Shown here: piece after piece, positions 24,340 to 33,786 of the stretch | How positions within the stretch are numbered: the first letter of the stretch is position 1 | Layout of the letters: every line of letters begins with the position of its first letter | From: an uncultured Lachnospiraceae bacterium | Lineage (GTDB): Bacteria > Bacillota > Clostridia > Lachnospirales > Lachnospiraceae | Reading direction: 5' to 3' | NCBI GenBank assembly: GCA_910585545.1 | Contig: CAJUFN010000004.1 | Location: 1 to 64,000 of the forward strand | DNA length: 64,000 nucleotides | Position numbers and translations under genes: made by a program | The notes under the pieces: generated by a model | What the model was told of the DNA's origin: nothing | The model's input: only the letters and a program-made list of their open reading frames with translations | Database searches by the model: none

Positions 24340-25918
24340 GTATTCTCCTGCACTGATTCGGGGACTGTCCCGTGTATTTTTTAAAGCAATAGCTAAAATA
24401 ATGCTGATCATTATAACCGCATTTTTCAGCCACTTCTCTGACTTTATATGCCGTTCCAAGAAGCAACTCCTCCGCAGCCTTAATCCTGCGTCTGGTGAGA
24501 AGATCTTTAAATGTACTTCCGGTATCTTTTTTCATCAGAGCACTTAAATAATTCGGGCTCACCGACACTTCGCCGCTTACTTCTGCAAGTGAAAGATTTG
24601 CGTCCATATACCTTTCGTTGATAATCCGTAAAATCCTTTCACATAATACCTCGCTGCTCTTTTTGCGCTGTTCTGCAATCAATTTTCTTGCCATCTGACA
24701 AAATTCCATATAATATTGCAGCGTCTGCTTCAGATTTCCTCTTATCTGCATATTATACATCGGAAATTTTTGTTGAAATTTTTCAACAGTCTCATATCCG
24801 GTCACTACATATAATGTCTGGAAAACCACCGATGCGATCTGCAGCAAAACAAAATCTGCCGTTGCTCCGGTTATGCTTCTATCCTCAATTTTTCCAAAGA
24901 AATCGTTCAGATACTCCGCAACCTCCTGCTCGGTTCCGCCTCTTAGAAGATTCTCCAGATCGTTTATCGTATTCTGCAGGTATTCCTGATTCAGTGTGTT
25001 CATCCGCTCCTCATCACCGATAAAATGCACGGCATTTCCATTGTGTCCCGAATAAGCAACGGCACTCATTGCCTCCAGGTAACATCCATGTACACTGCTG
25101 ATATGTTCTGCAATACGGCTTACACCTATCGTACAGCGATATCCCATGATTCTGTTCACACTCTGACTGATGTCCTCCACGAGAATATGCAGATATTTGT
25201 GGAATCCTGCCTTTGTTGCCATCAATAAGGAAATGATCTTCCCCTGCGTGTATATGCTGGCATATCTTACATATTTTCCAAGGATAGAATCAATCGCTTT
25301 TAAGCTTGTCCTCGTGGTTTTATTGTTTCCGTTTTGATCCGTGATGCCGGTCACAATGACCGTAAATTTGAATATGTCCTGATTTCCCTTCTCCAGTATG
25401 CGGCATGCTACTGCTTCCCGCACTACTTCTTCCTTTTCTTCCTCCGATAATTCTCTTTGAAATCCATCCAATATAAGCGGTGTTAAAAACTCTGATTTGC
25501 CCACATCAGCTTCTGCCTCTGTCATCGCAAACTCCCGAAATTTCCTCTCCATTTTATCGCGTATAACCAAAAGCTCTTTCGCGAGTTCTTCCGAAGAAAT
25601 AGGTTTTAACATATAACTGATAATATTATATTGGATCGCCTGCTGCGCATAGGAAAAATCATCATAACCACTTAAAAACGCAATCTGCATCGTCGGTCGT
25701 ATCTCCCTCACCTGCCTTGCCAGTTCAATCCCTGTAACAAACGGCATTTTTACATCTGTCAAAAGTAGATCCGGCTCCAGTTTTTCTACCAGCTCCAGCG
25801 CATCTTCACCATTACTCGCCTCTCCGACAACCTGAAATCCGATTCCTTCCCAATCAATTTTGCGAATCAATGATCTGCGGATTTCTTCTTCGTCATCTGC
25901 AATTACTACTGTATACAT
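24317..25918 (-). CDS. YesN-type response regulator (REC + AraC HTH)
   Basis: A 533-residue regulator. Receiver domain with DDEEE near residue 8 and phospho-acceptor Asp55 in LLLTDVKMPFVTG, central YesN region (about 130-425), and C-terminal AraC HTH (about 430-530, ending YFSYCFKKYTGQSPNQCRR). It is the first gene of the regulator-kinase-binding protein operon. By analogy with XylFII-LytS-YesN, phosphorylated regulator should activate the neighbouring transporter promoter at 21494. The other YesN gene (15141) is diverged, so the two are not a recent duplication. Confidence 0.92.
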   Translation of the reverse strand: MYTVVIADDEEEIRRSLIRKIDWEGIGFQVVGEASNGEDALELVEKLEPDLLLTDVKMPFVTGIELARQVREIRPTMQIAFLSGYDDFSYAQQAIQYNIISYMLKPISSEELAKELLVIRDKMERKFREFAMTEAEADVGKSEFLTPLILDGFQRELSEEEKEEVVREAVACRILEKGNQDIFKFTVIVTGITDQNGNNKTTRTSLKAIDSILGKYVRYASIYTQGKIISLLMATKAGFHKYLHILVEDISQSVNRIMGYRCTIGVSRIAEHISSVHGCYLEAMSAVAYSGHNGNAVHFIGDEERMNTLNQEYLQNTINDLENLLRGGTEQEVAEYLNDFFGKIEDRSITGATADFVLLQIASVVFQTLYVVTGYETVEKFQQKFPMYNMQIRGNLKQTLQYYMEFCQMARKLIAEQRKKSSEVLCERILRIINERYMDANLSLAEVSGEVSVSPNYLSALMKKDTGSTFKDLLTRRRIKAAEELLLGTAYKVREVAEKCGYNDQHYFSYCFKKYTGQSPNQCRRIHEENKQE

Positions 25919-25950
25919 CTTCTCACTTCTTTCCGAAACCTTTTGTAATT

Positions 25951-25978
25951 ATTATACACGAATTTTATGGTTTTGAAA
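25951..25978 (-). promoter_or_regulatory. Promoter of the sensor operon
   Basis: TTTCAA (25973-25978), 16 bp, TATAAT (25951-25956) on the minus strand, about 33 bp before the regulator start. Confidence 0.6.
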
Positions 25979-26015
25979 GTGTGGTTTTAGGTTCTTTCCT
26001 CCATCTTTAAACTCA

Positions 26016-26056
26016 AAAACGAAGATTGCTTATACATTGCAAGCAATCTTCGTTTT
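26016..26056. terminator. Bidirectional terminator
   Basis: AAAACGAAGATTGCTT pairs with AAGCAATCTTCGTTTT across an 8-nt loop, with T-runs on both strands. It follows the amidase gene (minus) by about 20 bp. Confidence 0.85.
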
Positions 26057-26077
26057 CTGATTCGTTATTCTGATTTG

Positions 26078-26845
26078 CTAATCCGTTACAATTACTGTCT
26101 GATAGCCATCCCGCCTAAGCCTTCTTTCCATCTCTGTCGCTTCTTGCAATGTACCGAAATTACCGACTTGCACACGAAAATATCCATTTCCTTCTGATAT
26201 AAATGCCGGATAGTCCAATTCCAAAAGCTCATCCAGAAGTTCTTGTGCATATCGTGGGTTTCTAAAAGCTCCTGTCTGCACCGCATATACAGTATCTCCG
26301 ACGCCGCTTCCGCTAATTCCCAAAGTATCCATGATTCCATCTGCAATTCCCATCGCAATAGCATTGAAATTATCATCAAAAATCTGATTGTCCGTATCCG
26401 AGTTAATAAAACCTGCCTCTACGAGAATTGCCGGCATCTGTGTTCTTCTAAGTACTGCAAGATTCGGCCTCTCTTTGACACCCAAGTTACGAAATCCAAC
26501 ATTCTCCAGCTGCTGCACTACATTTTCTGCCATCTCACTCTTGATTCCTTCTCTATTATATACAAGAACCTCTGCGCCGGATGCGGCATTCGGTGTCGGA
26601 AAGGAATTCCTGTGAATCGATACGAAGAAATCTGCTCCTGCGTTATTGGCTTTCATTGCCTTCTGCGTCGGTGATTCATATATATCCGTCGTACGTGTAA
26701 ACTCCACGTCAACTCCTCTGTCTTCTAGAATCTGTCCGACAGCCAACGCAAGACGAAGCGCATCGTCCTTTTCCTGGCGTCCATTAAAAACTGCCCCTGG
26801 ATCTCTTCCTCCGTGCCCCGCATCAATCATAATTTTATAAGCCAT
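26078..26845 (-). CDS. N-acetylmuramoyl-L-alanine amidase with SPOR domain
   Basis: A zinc amidase_3 domain (residues 1-175): IDAGHGGRDPGA gives the first His, then FVSIHRNSFP the second, with the catalytic Glu in ILVEAGFINSDTDN near 140. A C-terminal SPOR domain (about 185-255, YAVQTGAFRNPRYAQELLDEL... FRVQVGNF) binds denuded glycan strands at division or spore septa. No signal peptide is visible, yet the substrate is extracytoplasmic, as in several Firmicute amidases of this class; export may be by an unrecognised route. It is monocistronic. The start at 26845 follows AGGGGT. Confidence 0.9.
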   Translation of the reverse strand: MAYKIMIDAGHGGRDPGAVFNGRQEKDDALRLALAVGQILEDRGVDVEFTRTTDIYESPTQKAMKANNAGADFFVSIHRNSFPTPNAASGAEVLVYNREGIKSEMAENVVQQLENVGFRNLGVKERPNLAVLRRTQMPAILVEAGFINSDTDNQIFDDNFNAIAMGIADGIMDTLGISGSGVGDTVYAVQTGAFRNPRYAQELLDELLELDYPAFISEGNGYFRVQVGNFGTLQEATEMERRLRRDGYQTVIVTD

Positions 26846-26928
26846 ATATTACCCCTGAAATCTTTTTGTAATATAATATGCAGCCTTTTCTAAATGAGTT
26901 CTTTTTTTAGCAATCATTCGTTTTAGTT

Positions 26929-29900
26929 TTACGCAGCTTTTCTCTTTCTCATTTCGATCAGAACTATTCCACTCAATAATACTAATCCAGCAAGTGCAAA
27001 TGGATTTGCTGCATCTCCTGTTTTTGCTGCTGTATTACCAGCAACTTTGTTTGTCTTACCCTTTGTTGTCTTGTTTCCTGCATTATCAGAAGCTACTTTA
27101 TCCTCTGATTTTGCTGTTTCATCTTTTTCGCCAGATACACTGCCAGATGCTGCTGCAATTGCTTTTTCCAATTCTGCTACTGCCGCATCGACTTCTTTCT
27201 GGTCCGCATTTTCATCTTTGAACACTGCCATGGCTTTTGCGTATGCTGCTTTCACTGCGCCTGCTGTTTTCGCACTGTATGCGCTTAAATCCATCGCTTC
27301 CACCTTGCCAAGTAAGCTTTCTAACTTATCTTTGTTCGGTGTTTCTCTAAGTCCAAAGATTGCGCTAAGAAGTGAACTATATGCCGCATTTACCTCAGCC
27401 TGCACTTCTGCATTTGCAAGTACGTCCCTTGCTCCTTCTAACGCTGCAGTAAATGCCGCTGCGGTATCCTCCGTATACTTCGCAATTTCTGCTTCATACT
27501 TCGCTGCATCAGCTACGAGCTTCGCAAGCTTGTCCTTATTTACCGTAATCTTCACAAGTGCATTCATTTTCTCCTGCAAGGTATCGTGTGCCGCATCGAG
27601 TTCTGCCTGAAGTGCATTTGGATCCTTAGCCACTTTTTCTGCCTCTGTAAGCGCTGCCTTAAATGGCGCCCAGCTCTCTTTTGTATATGCACTTTCTACT
27701 TTACCTTGTGCAATGCTTACAAGAGATTGTAAGGTCTCGGCATTGCCTGTGAAGTCTAACAGATGTACTTTCGCAAGCAGCGCATCATATGCTGCATCTA
27801 CTTGTGCCTGACTTGCCGCCTGATTAAGATTTACTTCCTCTGCTTTTGCAAGAGCTGCTTCAAACAGTTCTTTTACTTTGGCAACTACATATTGGTAGCT
27901 TGGATCTTCTTTTGCTTCTTTTGCATAATCGATAAGTGCTGACAGATCTTCCTTGTCCGCATCTTCCTCTTCTCCTGAAGCATTGAATGTAATTACTTCT
28001 GTAATTGTAGGAATACTATTTGCTTCCCATGCGAATTTCAATGCATAAACATCTTTTCTGAATGGCAATTCGATTTCAGTTAATAAACTATCTAAAGTTC
28101 CGACTTCTACCCATTCTTTACCATTCACACCATCAACTAATACTAATACTTTAGCGTTAGAAATAGTGTCTTTTTGGATAATCGTCATTCTTCTAACATC
28201 CAATTGTTCAGAAAGAGTATATGTAATATATCCTGCTTCTGTTGTATCTGGTTTATAAGAAGTAGTTAAGTTACCATCAAACATATTTTTAGCTGCAAAG
28301 CCATTTACCTCAGGCGCACTTGCTTCAAATGCAGCATCACCAATATTGAAAGTTACTAAGAATTTAGTAATTTCAAATGTAATTGCTTCATCAGTGTTAT
28401 TGATCAATCTTACATAACGAGCATTCGGCAAATCTGTGCTTGCCGGATCTACAGTTTCCCAAGTAACATTGTTTGCAGATACTTGTAAAGTTAAATCATC
28501 ACCATTTACTAATTGCAGGTCAATTGAAGTTAATTCTTTAATTCCTAATAATGTAACTCCAATATATTCATCAGGATTTAACGTAATCGCCTCTGCCGGA
28601 GATACGATTGAAACCTTTGTTTCCTCAACTGCAGTTGCAATATTCTTTAATTCTTCATTGTTTGTATCAACGAATGTATCTTTCGGTTTGTTCACTCTAA
28701 AGTCAGACATTTTCAGCCAAACGTTTTTATCTTTTGTATTTCTGACTCTCACATAACGAGCATTGATTCCTGTTAAGTCTTCTTCTACTGTTTTCTTTTC
28801 TACATTTTGTGTGTAACTTCCATATACAGTATAGTTTTCACCATCAGTTGAATACTCTAAATCATAGCCCATCCAGTAATCATTTCCGGAAGCTCCCATG
28901 ATAAATCTTACTAAACCTAATGGTTTTACTTCTCCTAAATCAAGACCAACATAATCGCCTACCTCAGAATTTTGGTTATACCATACAAACGTATCATCAC
29001 TTTCATCGGTCAATCTGGCTTCCGTATAGCTTTGATAAATACCATATCTGGATGTGCGAATAACATTTGCAGAGTATTTCGTAGGAGTTTCTTCGGATCC
29101 CTGATTATTTATTACAATGTCACGAACGCCTAACCATGTGTTAGATCTGTATGCAGTAGCAATTGCTCTAATTCCTTTCACCGCTTTTAAATCAAGACCG
29201 GAAATATTAATTTCTTCTGGCAAATAATATTCTTCACCATTTACATCAATCCATTCTACTCCATCTGTAGTATATTGTACTTTAGCGTTTTGGAAAGTGT
29301 CTCTTAAGTTTGCACTTTGTCCTAATCTAAAGATAACACTATTAATATCAGTTGGTTTACTAAACTCAAGACCAACATATGTGCCGGTTTCAATTTCATT
29401 TGGTACTTTAAAGATAATTTCTGTACTTGGATCATTATCGAAAACGTTGCTTACTTTACCGGTTGCTCCATCCAAACGATTCGTAATAAAAGTAATGTTT
29501 TGTTGCTCCGGATCAATAAGTGCTGTAACTTTGCTATATAAATTCGTATCTAAGTTTTGCATAAATGCATAGATATGCTGTCTTCCTACTCTTGCATATT
29601 CTGTATGGTCAACATAGTGGAATCCATGATCTCTTGAGGCATCATATGCTGCAAGACCTCTTGCATAGTAATCCCAAATCGTACTTAATGATTCCTTATT
29701 CTGTAATGCTTTTGCAGCATTCAAATAATTAATGATGGAATCTGTTGTATCTTTCCAGCAGTCTAACCAATAGATAATCTGATCTCTTGTTCTTGGATTT
29801 CCTGGATTTTCGCTATAAGTATAAGCACATTCTTGCAGTAATTCAAATTCTTTAATCAAATCATCTGCTTTTACAAGAATATCATTTCCAGCTCTTAAAT

Positions 29901-31458
29901 CATTCATGAAATCAGTTAATTTTGGAGCTAATTCTACAGATTCCGGGTTTCCTGTATTAGAATTAATCATATGTTTTCCAAGTTCTCTTAAAGCAATAGA
30001 GCTTTCTGTATCATAAACTGTTCCATGATCCATATAGTTGAATGCATCGCTCCATACTCTGTCATAATCACTTGCCGTTTCCCATATGTTCCATGCATAA
30101 TCTGCATTTGCTAAAATACCATGTTTGCTTGCTTCTGATTGCTGCATTGGATTTAAAACGATACCCGCAATTTTATTAGGATCAGCGCCTGGAATTAAGA
30201 ATCTGGTTGCTCCGCCCATGATCAATCCATCTTTTGTCTGGTCACTGCATGGCCAGTTAATCCACATATATGCACTTCTTGACATACTGTTATAGAAGTT
30301 ATTTAAGAAAGTAGCGTTTGTTGAACCAAATACTTGTCCGCCTGTCTGAATAATTTTTACACTTTCAGGCATTCCTCTTAATCCTGTTACACCAGTACCA
30401 CTTCCATAATAGTTAGCTGGACAGAACGCCATGTCCACTTTCAAGCCTTCTACTGTTTCTTGTTTTTCAATTAACCAGTTTGTTAAATCGGTCATCAATC
30501 TAATGTAACTGCTGTCTCCGCCACTTGGTGTAGCAGCATCATCAGCTAAAACAGCAAATTGTCTGATTCCGGCATTCATCAACTGTTCAAATTTTGCTTT
30601 AACAATATTTAAGTCTTCATTATAAACAGCGTCTGAATAGAATCTGAAAGCATTTGTCATAAATGGGTGTAATGCATAAACATAGTAACATTTACTCCTG
30701 TTACCAGCTTCTGCAGCTATAGAGATTCCTTCTAATTCCTCTTCCGTATATAATTCTCTCCATTGACTATTATGTTTTGGATCATCTTTTGGAGCATAAA
30801 TATATTGATTTAATTTATAATCTCCGCCAAATGTCATTAAATCTGCACGATCTTCATTCGACCATGGATTTCCATAATATCCTTCGATGAAACCTCTCGC
30901 TTTCACGTCAGCATAGTCATTTATTTTCAAATTCACAATGCTGCTGTCTTTCACCTGTGTAAAGATATGCTTTAAAGATGTAATTCCGTGGAAAGCAGCA
31001 TCTGTATCTTTTCCTAATACAGCAATCACGCCATCTTGTACACTTAAAATATAAGAATCATATTTAGCAAATAATTCTTCATCATCAATTAAATTGTTTT
31101 CTTTAAAATAAGTGTCTGCATAATCTTCAGAATTATAGATACCAACAATTACATTTGTTTTGTCAGCATCAATAGCATCCGCAGCTGTAGTTGTTTTTTC
31201 TAACAAACCAAACACGTCAGCTACATGATCTTTTGTGTATTTATCAATATCTTGACCATACACTGCGTTTACATCATTCGAAATCGTAAAACTTCCTTCT
31301 CCATAAACTACTTCATGAGGTAATGGAAAAATAGCATAAGTTTCAGTTTCATTTTCTGAAGCTGCATTTACAGTTACCGGAGTTAATCCAACAAATGAAC
31401 TAAGTACCATTGCAAATGCAACGACAACTGTCAATACTCTTTTTAATTTATCTCTCAT
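26929..31458 (-). CDS. Large surface GH84 beta-N-acetylglucosaminidase (NagH/NagJ-like)
   Basis: A 1509-residue secreted enzyme that removes GlcNAc from glycans (hyaluronidase-type/O-GlcNAcase family). Order of parts: signal peptide (1-33), N-terminal GH20b-like domain (about 42-182), GH84 barrel (about 186-480) beginning ARGFIEGYYGNPWS, with the catalytic Asp pair D306-D307 in FAVLADDAAT; a helical region; two or three F5/8-type (CBM32-like) modules (about 655-930 and 1065-1180); FIVAR repeats (about 1185-1440); a Lys/Asn-rich spacer; and the tail AAKTGD - hydrophobic segment - MRKRKAA. The start codon has only a weak AGAAAAAG site. The catalytic part is visibly more A/T-rich than the FIVAR tail. 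Mucin or glycosaminoglycan degradation is inferred. Confidence 0.93.
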   Translation of the reverse strand: MRDKLKRVLTVVVAFAMVLSSFVGLTPVTVNAASENETETYAIFPLPHEVVYGEGSFTISNDVNAVYGQDIDKYTKDHVADVFGLLEKTTTAADAIDADKTNVIVGIYNSEDYADTYFKENNLIDDEELFAKYDSYILSVQDGVIAVLGKDTDAAFHGITSLKHIFTQVKDSSIVNLKINDYADVKARGFIEGYYGNPWSNEDRADLMTFGGDYKLNQYIYAPKDDPKHNSQWRELYTEEELEGISIAAEAGNRSKCYYVYALHPFMTNAFRFYSDAVYNEDLNIVKAKFEQLMNAGIRQFAVLADDAATPSGGDSSYIRLMTDLTNWLIEKQETVEGLKVDMAFCPANYYGSGTGVTGLRGMPESVKIIQTGGQVFGSTNATFLNNFYNSMSRSAYMWINWPCSDQTKDGLIMGGATRFLIPGADPNKIAGIVLNPMQQSEASKHGILANADYAWNIWETASDYDRVWSDAFNYMDHGTVYDTESSIALRELGKHMINSNTGNPESVELAPKLTDFMNDLRAGNDILVKADDLIKEFELLQECAYTYSENPGNPRTRDQIIYWLDCWKDTTDSIINYLNAAKALQNKESLSTIWDYYARGLAAYDASRDHGFHYVDHTEYARVGRQHIYAFMQNLDTNLYSKVTALIDPEQQNITFITNRLDGATGKVSNVFDNDPSTEIIFKVPNEIETGTYVGLEFSKPTDINSVIFRLGQSANLRDTFQNAKVQYTTDGVEWIDVNGEEYYLPEEINISGLDLKAVKGIRAIATAYRSNTWLGVRDIVINNQGSEETPTKYSANVIRTSRYGIYQSYTEARLTDESDDTFVWYNQNSEVGDYVGLDLGEVKPLGLVRFIMGASGNDYWMGYDLEYSTDGENYTVYGSYTQNVEKKTVEEDLTGINARYVRVRNTKDKNVWLKMSDFRVNKPKDTFVDTNNEELKNIATAVEETKVSIVSPAEAITLNPDEYIGVTLLGIKELTSIDLQLVNGDDLTLQVSANNVTWETVDPASTDLPNARYVRLINNTDEAITFEITKFLVTFNIGDAAFEASAPEVNGFAAKNMFDGNLTTSYKPDTTEAGYITYTLSEQLDVRRMTIIQKDTISNAKVLVLVDGVNGKEWVEVGTLDSLLTEIELPFRKDVYALKFAWEANSIPTITEVITFNASGEEEDADKEDLSALIDYAKEAKEDPSYQYVVAKVKELFEAALAKAEEVNLNQAASQAQVDAAYDALLAKVHLLDFTGNAETLQSLVSIAQGKVESAYTKESWAPFKAALTEAEKVAKDPNALQAELDAAHDTLQEKMNALVKITVNKDKLAKLVADAAKYEAEIAKYTEDTAAAFTAALEGARDVLANAEVQAEVNAAYSSLLSAIFGLRETPNKDKLESLLGKVEAMDLSAYSAKTAGAVKAAYAKAMAVFKDENADQKEVDAAVAELEKAIAAASGSVSGEKDETAKSEDKVASDNAGNKTTKGKTNKVAGNTAAKTGDAANPFALAGLVLLSGIVLIEMRKRKAA

Positions 31459-31781
31459 AACTTTTTCTATAATTATTTAGAAGCTAATAATCATATCTTC
31501 CCTTTCTTTATTATTTCTGTCAGATGTTGTCGGTTAAACTTACGAATGACAATGACGGCTTCTAATTGCTGCTCTTTGTACTAACTTCTTTAAATTATAA
31601 CAGCATCATCAATTGTCTTAATAACCTTATATCTACCTACCCTCCTCTCTTTCATTCTCTTGCGTTGTCTTCCTTAGAATTTAACAATAACACTTTTTTT
31701 CAAATATTTAAAGAATTTATCACAAATATTTTCCAAAGTTACGAAACTAAAAAGAGTTTATAATTATCTTTGTCACAAAAT
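31459..31781. other. Intergenic region upstream of GH84 gene
   Basis: A 323-bp spacer with no credible ORF. It holds the promoter at 31594-31621 and a leader of about 130 nt rich in A/T with no recognisable riboswitch. I see no clear terminator for the VanY-like gene on its other side. Confidence 0.5.
31594..31621 (-). promoter_or_regulatory. Candidate promoter of GH84 gene
   Basis: TATAAT (31594-31599) with TTAAGA (31616-31621) at 16-bp spacing on the minus strand, giving a leader of roughly 130 nt. Confidence 0.5.
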
Positions 31782-32525
31782 TTATCGTTTTTCCAGATAT
31801 TCTTCCAAACAGATTCCCTGCTCATAGATTTCTCTGGCTGCTTCTTTTCCCACATAACGATAATGCCATTCTTCCGGCATGATTCCAGTAATCTCCTGCT
31901 TTTCTTCGGTATAACGAAGAATGAATCCATATTTCCAGCTGTGTTGCGCAAGCCACTCCCAGATTTCATATGGGCTTTGTACATTTTTATCTGCAGATGT
32001 AATATCCACCGCAAGCCCAAGCTGATGTTCACTCGTTCCCGGAACTGCTACCCACTGCTTTGCGATTTTTTCTGCTTCTCTTTTCGAATAACCTTGCTCC
32101 TGATACATCTTAATCTCATCTTTTAATAACTGGGTCTGCTTTTCATTGGTACGGTAAGAAGAATTTACATACGGAATCAATCCTTCTTTTCTCGCATCAT
32201 CCAGCATTTGCTGTAGTTCCGGATAAATGCGGCTGTCAACCGCCTGTCCGTCCTTTAATTGTGTAAGCTCTACTTCAAATCCCTCCGGCATTTCATTCCA
32301 TGGATTGACCAATATCAAGTTCCACGCTTCCTTTTCATCCCTCTTGTCATCTTTCTCTTCATATTTCCCCGCAGACGCCTGGCTTAACATCGGCCTGAGT
32401 GCAGAAAAAATCTCCTCTTTATTGGAAAGAACTGCATTTCCCCCTAACGCAACGCACCCTGTCAACAAAATTCCCATACACATTCTTCTTACATTTTTCC
32501 TACGACGATTCTTTATTTTCTTCAT
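31782..32525 (-). CDS. VanY-type D,D-carboxypeptidase (M15B)
   Basis: A 247-residue membrane-anchored zinc carboxypeptidase that trims the terminal D-Ala of peptidoglycan stems. An N-terminal basic stretch and hydrophobic anchor (about 12-32) precede an extracellular M15B domain with SSYRTNEKQTQLL near 120, the zinc motif SEHQLGLAVDIT near 160 (S-x-H-x-x-G-x-A-x-D) and the catalytic EEWHYRYVG near 212. The ATG at 32525 follows AGGAGGTTTTGATT. It is the last gene behind the VanS-like kinase gene (121-bp gap) and is likely controlled by that two-component system. No D-Ala-D-Lac or D-Ala-D-Ser ligase is nearby. Confidence 0.9.
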   Translation of the reverse strand: MKKIKNRRRKNVRRMCMGILLTGCVALGGNAVLSNKEEIFSALRPMLSQASAGKYEEKDDKRDEKEAWNLILVNPWNEMPEGFEVELTQLKDGQAVDSRIYPELQQMLDDARKEGLIPYVNSSYRTNEKQTQLLKDEIKMYQEQGYSKREAEKIAKQWVAVPGTSEHQLGLAVDITSADKNVQSPYEIWEWLAQHSWKYGFILRYTEEKQEITGIMPEEWHYRYVGKEAAREIYEQGICLEEYLEKR

Positions 32526-32646
32526 AATCAAAACCTCCTGTTCTGTATTCATCATACTAAACAAGAGGCTTTTATACTTTAACATACAATTGTTTCATTC
32601 CTAAGAAAATATTAAGATGCGATTAATCTTTGACTAACCCTTCTTC

Positions 32647-33786
32647 TTAAACCTGTAAAACTGGTAAATTGACCTTAAATACCGTGCATCCGTCTTCGCT
32701 TTCGGCAGTAATTTCTCCGCCATGAAGAGTTACAATTTCTTTTGCGATTGCAAGTCCAAGTCCGGCGCCGCCGGTATTGCTTGCGCGCGCATCATCCAGA
32801 CGGAAGAATTTTTCAAAAATAGCTTCTAACTTATGTTTTGGAATTGTTTTTCCTTTATTCTCAAAAGAAATGCTTACGCTCCCCTTTCGTTTCACCGCAC
32901 GAACCTTGATCTCGGTGGCCGGATAACTGTAAGAAATAGCATTTTTAAGGATATTATTAAATACTCTTGCAAGCCTCATCACGTCTGCATAGACGATCAT
33001 GTCTTCGTCCGCTTCCAGCATAATGTGATTTCCATGTGCTTCCAGAATCGGATAAAATTCGTCTGTCATCTGCACGAGCATATAATACAAATCCACCGTT
33101 TCCTTTTCCAATACAATCTGCTGCAAATTGTAACGGGTAATTTCAAAAAATTCGTTAATTAATTTTTCCAGACGCTTTGCTTTGTCCAGTGTGATACCGA
33201 CATACTTCGCCTTCTGTTCCATTGGCATTTCCGGAAGCTCATCCAAGAGACTTAAATATCCGATAATCGAAGTAAGCGGCGTCTTTAAGTCATGCGCCAG
33301 ATACGTAATCAAATCATTCTTCCGACTTGCCTCTTCTCTTAAAATCTGTTCATTTCTTTGCATATCTGATTTTAATTGTGCCATCTGTGCGGAAACTTCC
33401 GAATATTCCTTTGGAAATACCTGAGATATTTCCAAATCATTCTGCATGTATCTTTGAATCATATCACTTGTCCAACTGATGGACGAACGAACTTTTTTTT
33501 GTGCATAAAAATGACTTGCAAAAACAATTCCTACCGGCCATACTACCACATTTACAAATACAATCAAAAAAATCGGTGTCCTTAGCTTATACCACATCAG
33601 ATTGTGTACATAAATGCTATTCCCTTGCTTATCTATCATCCATTCCGAAATCGTAAATATATCGGTAAACCATTCCCTGAAAAATCCGTTAAATACATTA
33701 TCTGCTACCCAGAAGAGCAGCACGCATACTAAAAATCCTACTCCCAGGCAAACAAAAAGTAATCGTTTTTTGCTTTTAGTTCTCAA
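32647..33786 (-). CDS. VanS-like sensor histidine kinase
   Basis: A membrane kinase of about 379 residues: short cytoplasmic N terminus, TM1 (about 8-28), a small extracellular loop (about 29-70), TM2 (about 72-95), and a HisKA domain with phospho-acceptor His in TYLAHDLKTPLTSIIGYL near residue 163. The HATPase has N-box NNILKNAISYSYP and G-boxes, ending GGAGLGLAIAKEIVTLHGG. VanS-type kinases sense glycopeptides or wall stress. The start is uncertain: I favour a TTG at 33786 preceded by GGGGGTGCGG; another TTG at 33834 has tighter spacing. Both overlap the regulator gene. Confidence 0.85.
   Translation of the reverse strand: MRTKSKKRLLFVCLGVGFLVCVLLFWVADNVFNGFFREWFTDIFTISEWMIDKQGNSIYVHNLMWYKLRTPIFLIVFVNVVVWPVGIVFASHFYAQKKVRSSISWTSDMIQRYMQNDLEISQVFPKEYSEVSAQMAQLKSDMQRNEQILREEASRKNDLITYLAHDLKTPLTSIIGYLSLLDELPEMPMEQKAKYVGITLDKAKRLEKLINEFFEITRYNLQQIVLEKETVDLYYMLVQMTDEFYPILEAHGNHIMLEADEDMIVYADVMRLARVFNNILKNAISYSYPATEIKVRAVKRKGSVSISFENKGKTIPKHKLEAIFEKFFRLDDARASNTGGAGLGLAIAKEIVTLHGGEITAESEDGCTVFKVNLPVLQV

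Noticed and set aside
27100..27960. Repeated DNA in the three giant genes as possible insertion elements
   Set aside because: The repeats are coding FIVAR modules in frame, at protein C termini, with no inverted ends or transposase.
31459..31590. Riboswitch in the GH84 leader
   Set aside because: The leader is about 130 nt but A/T-rich, without stable pairing or conserved cores of any class I know.
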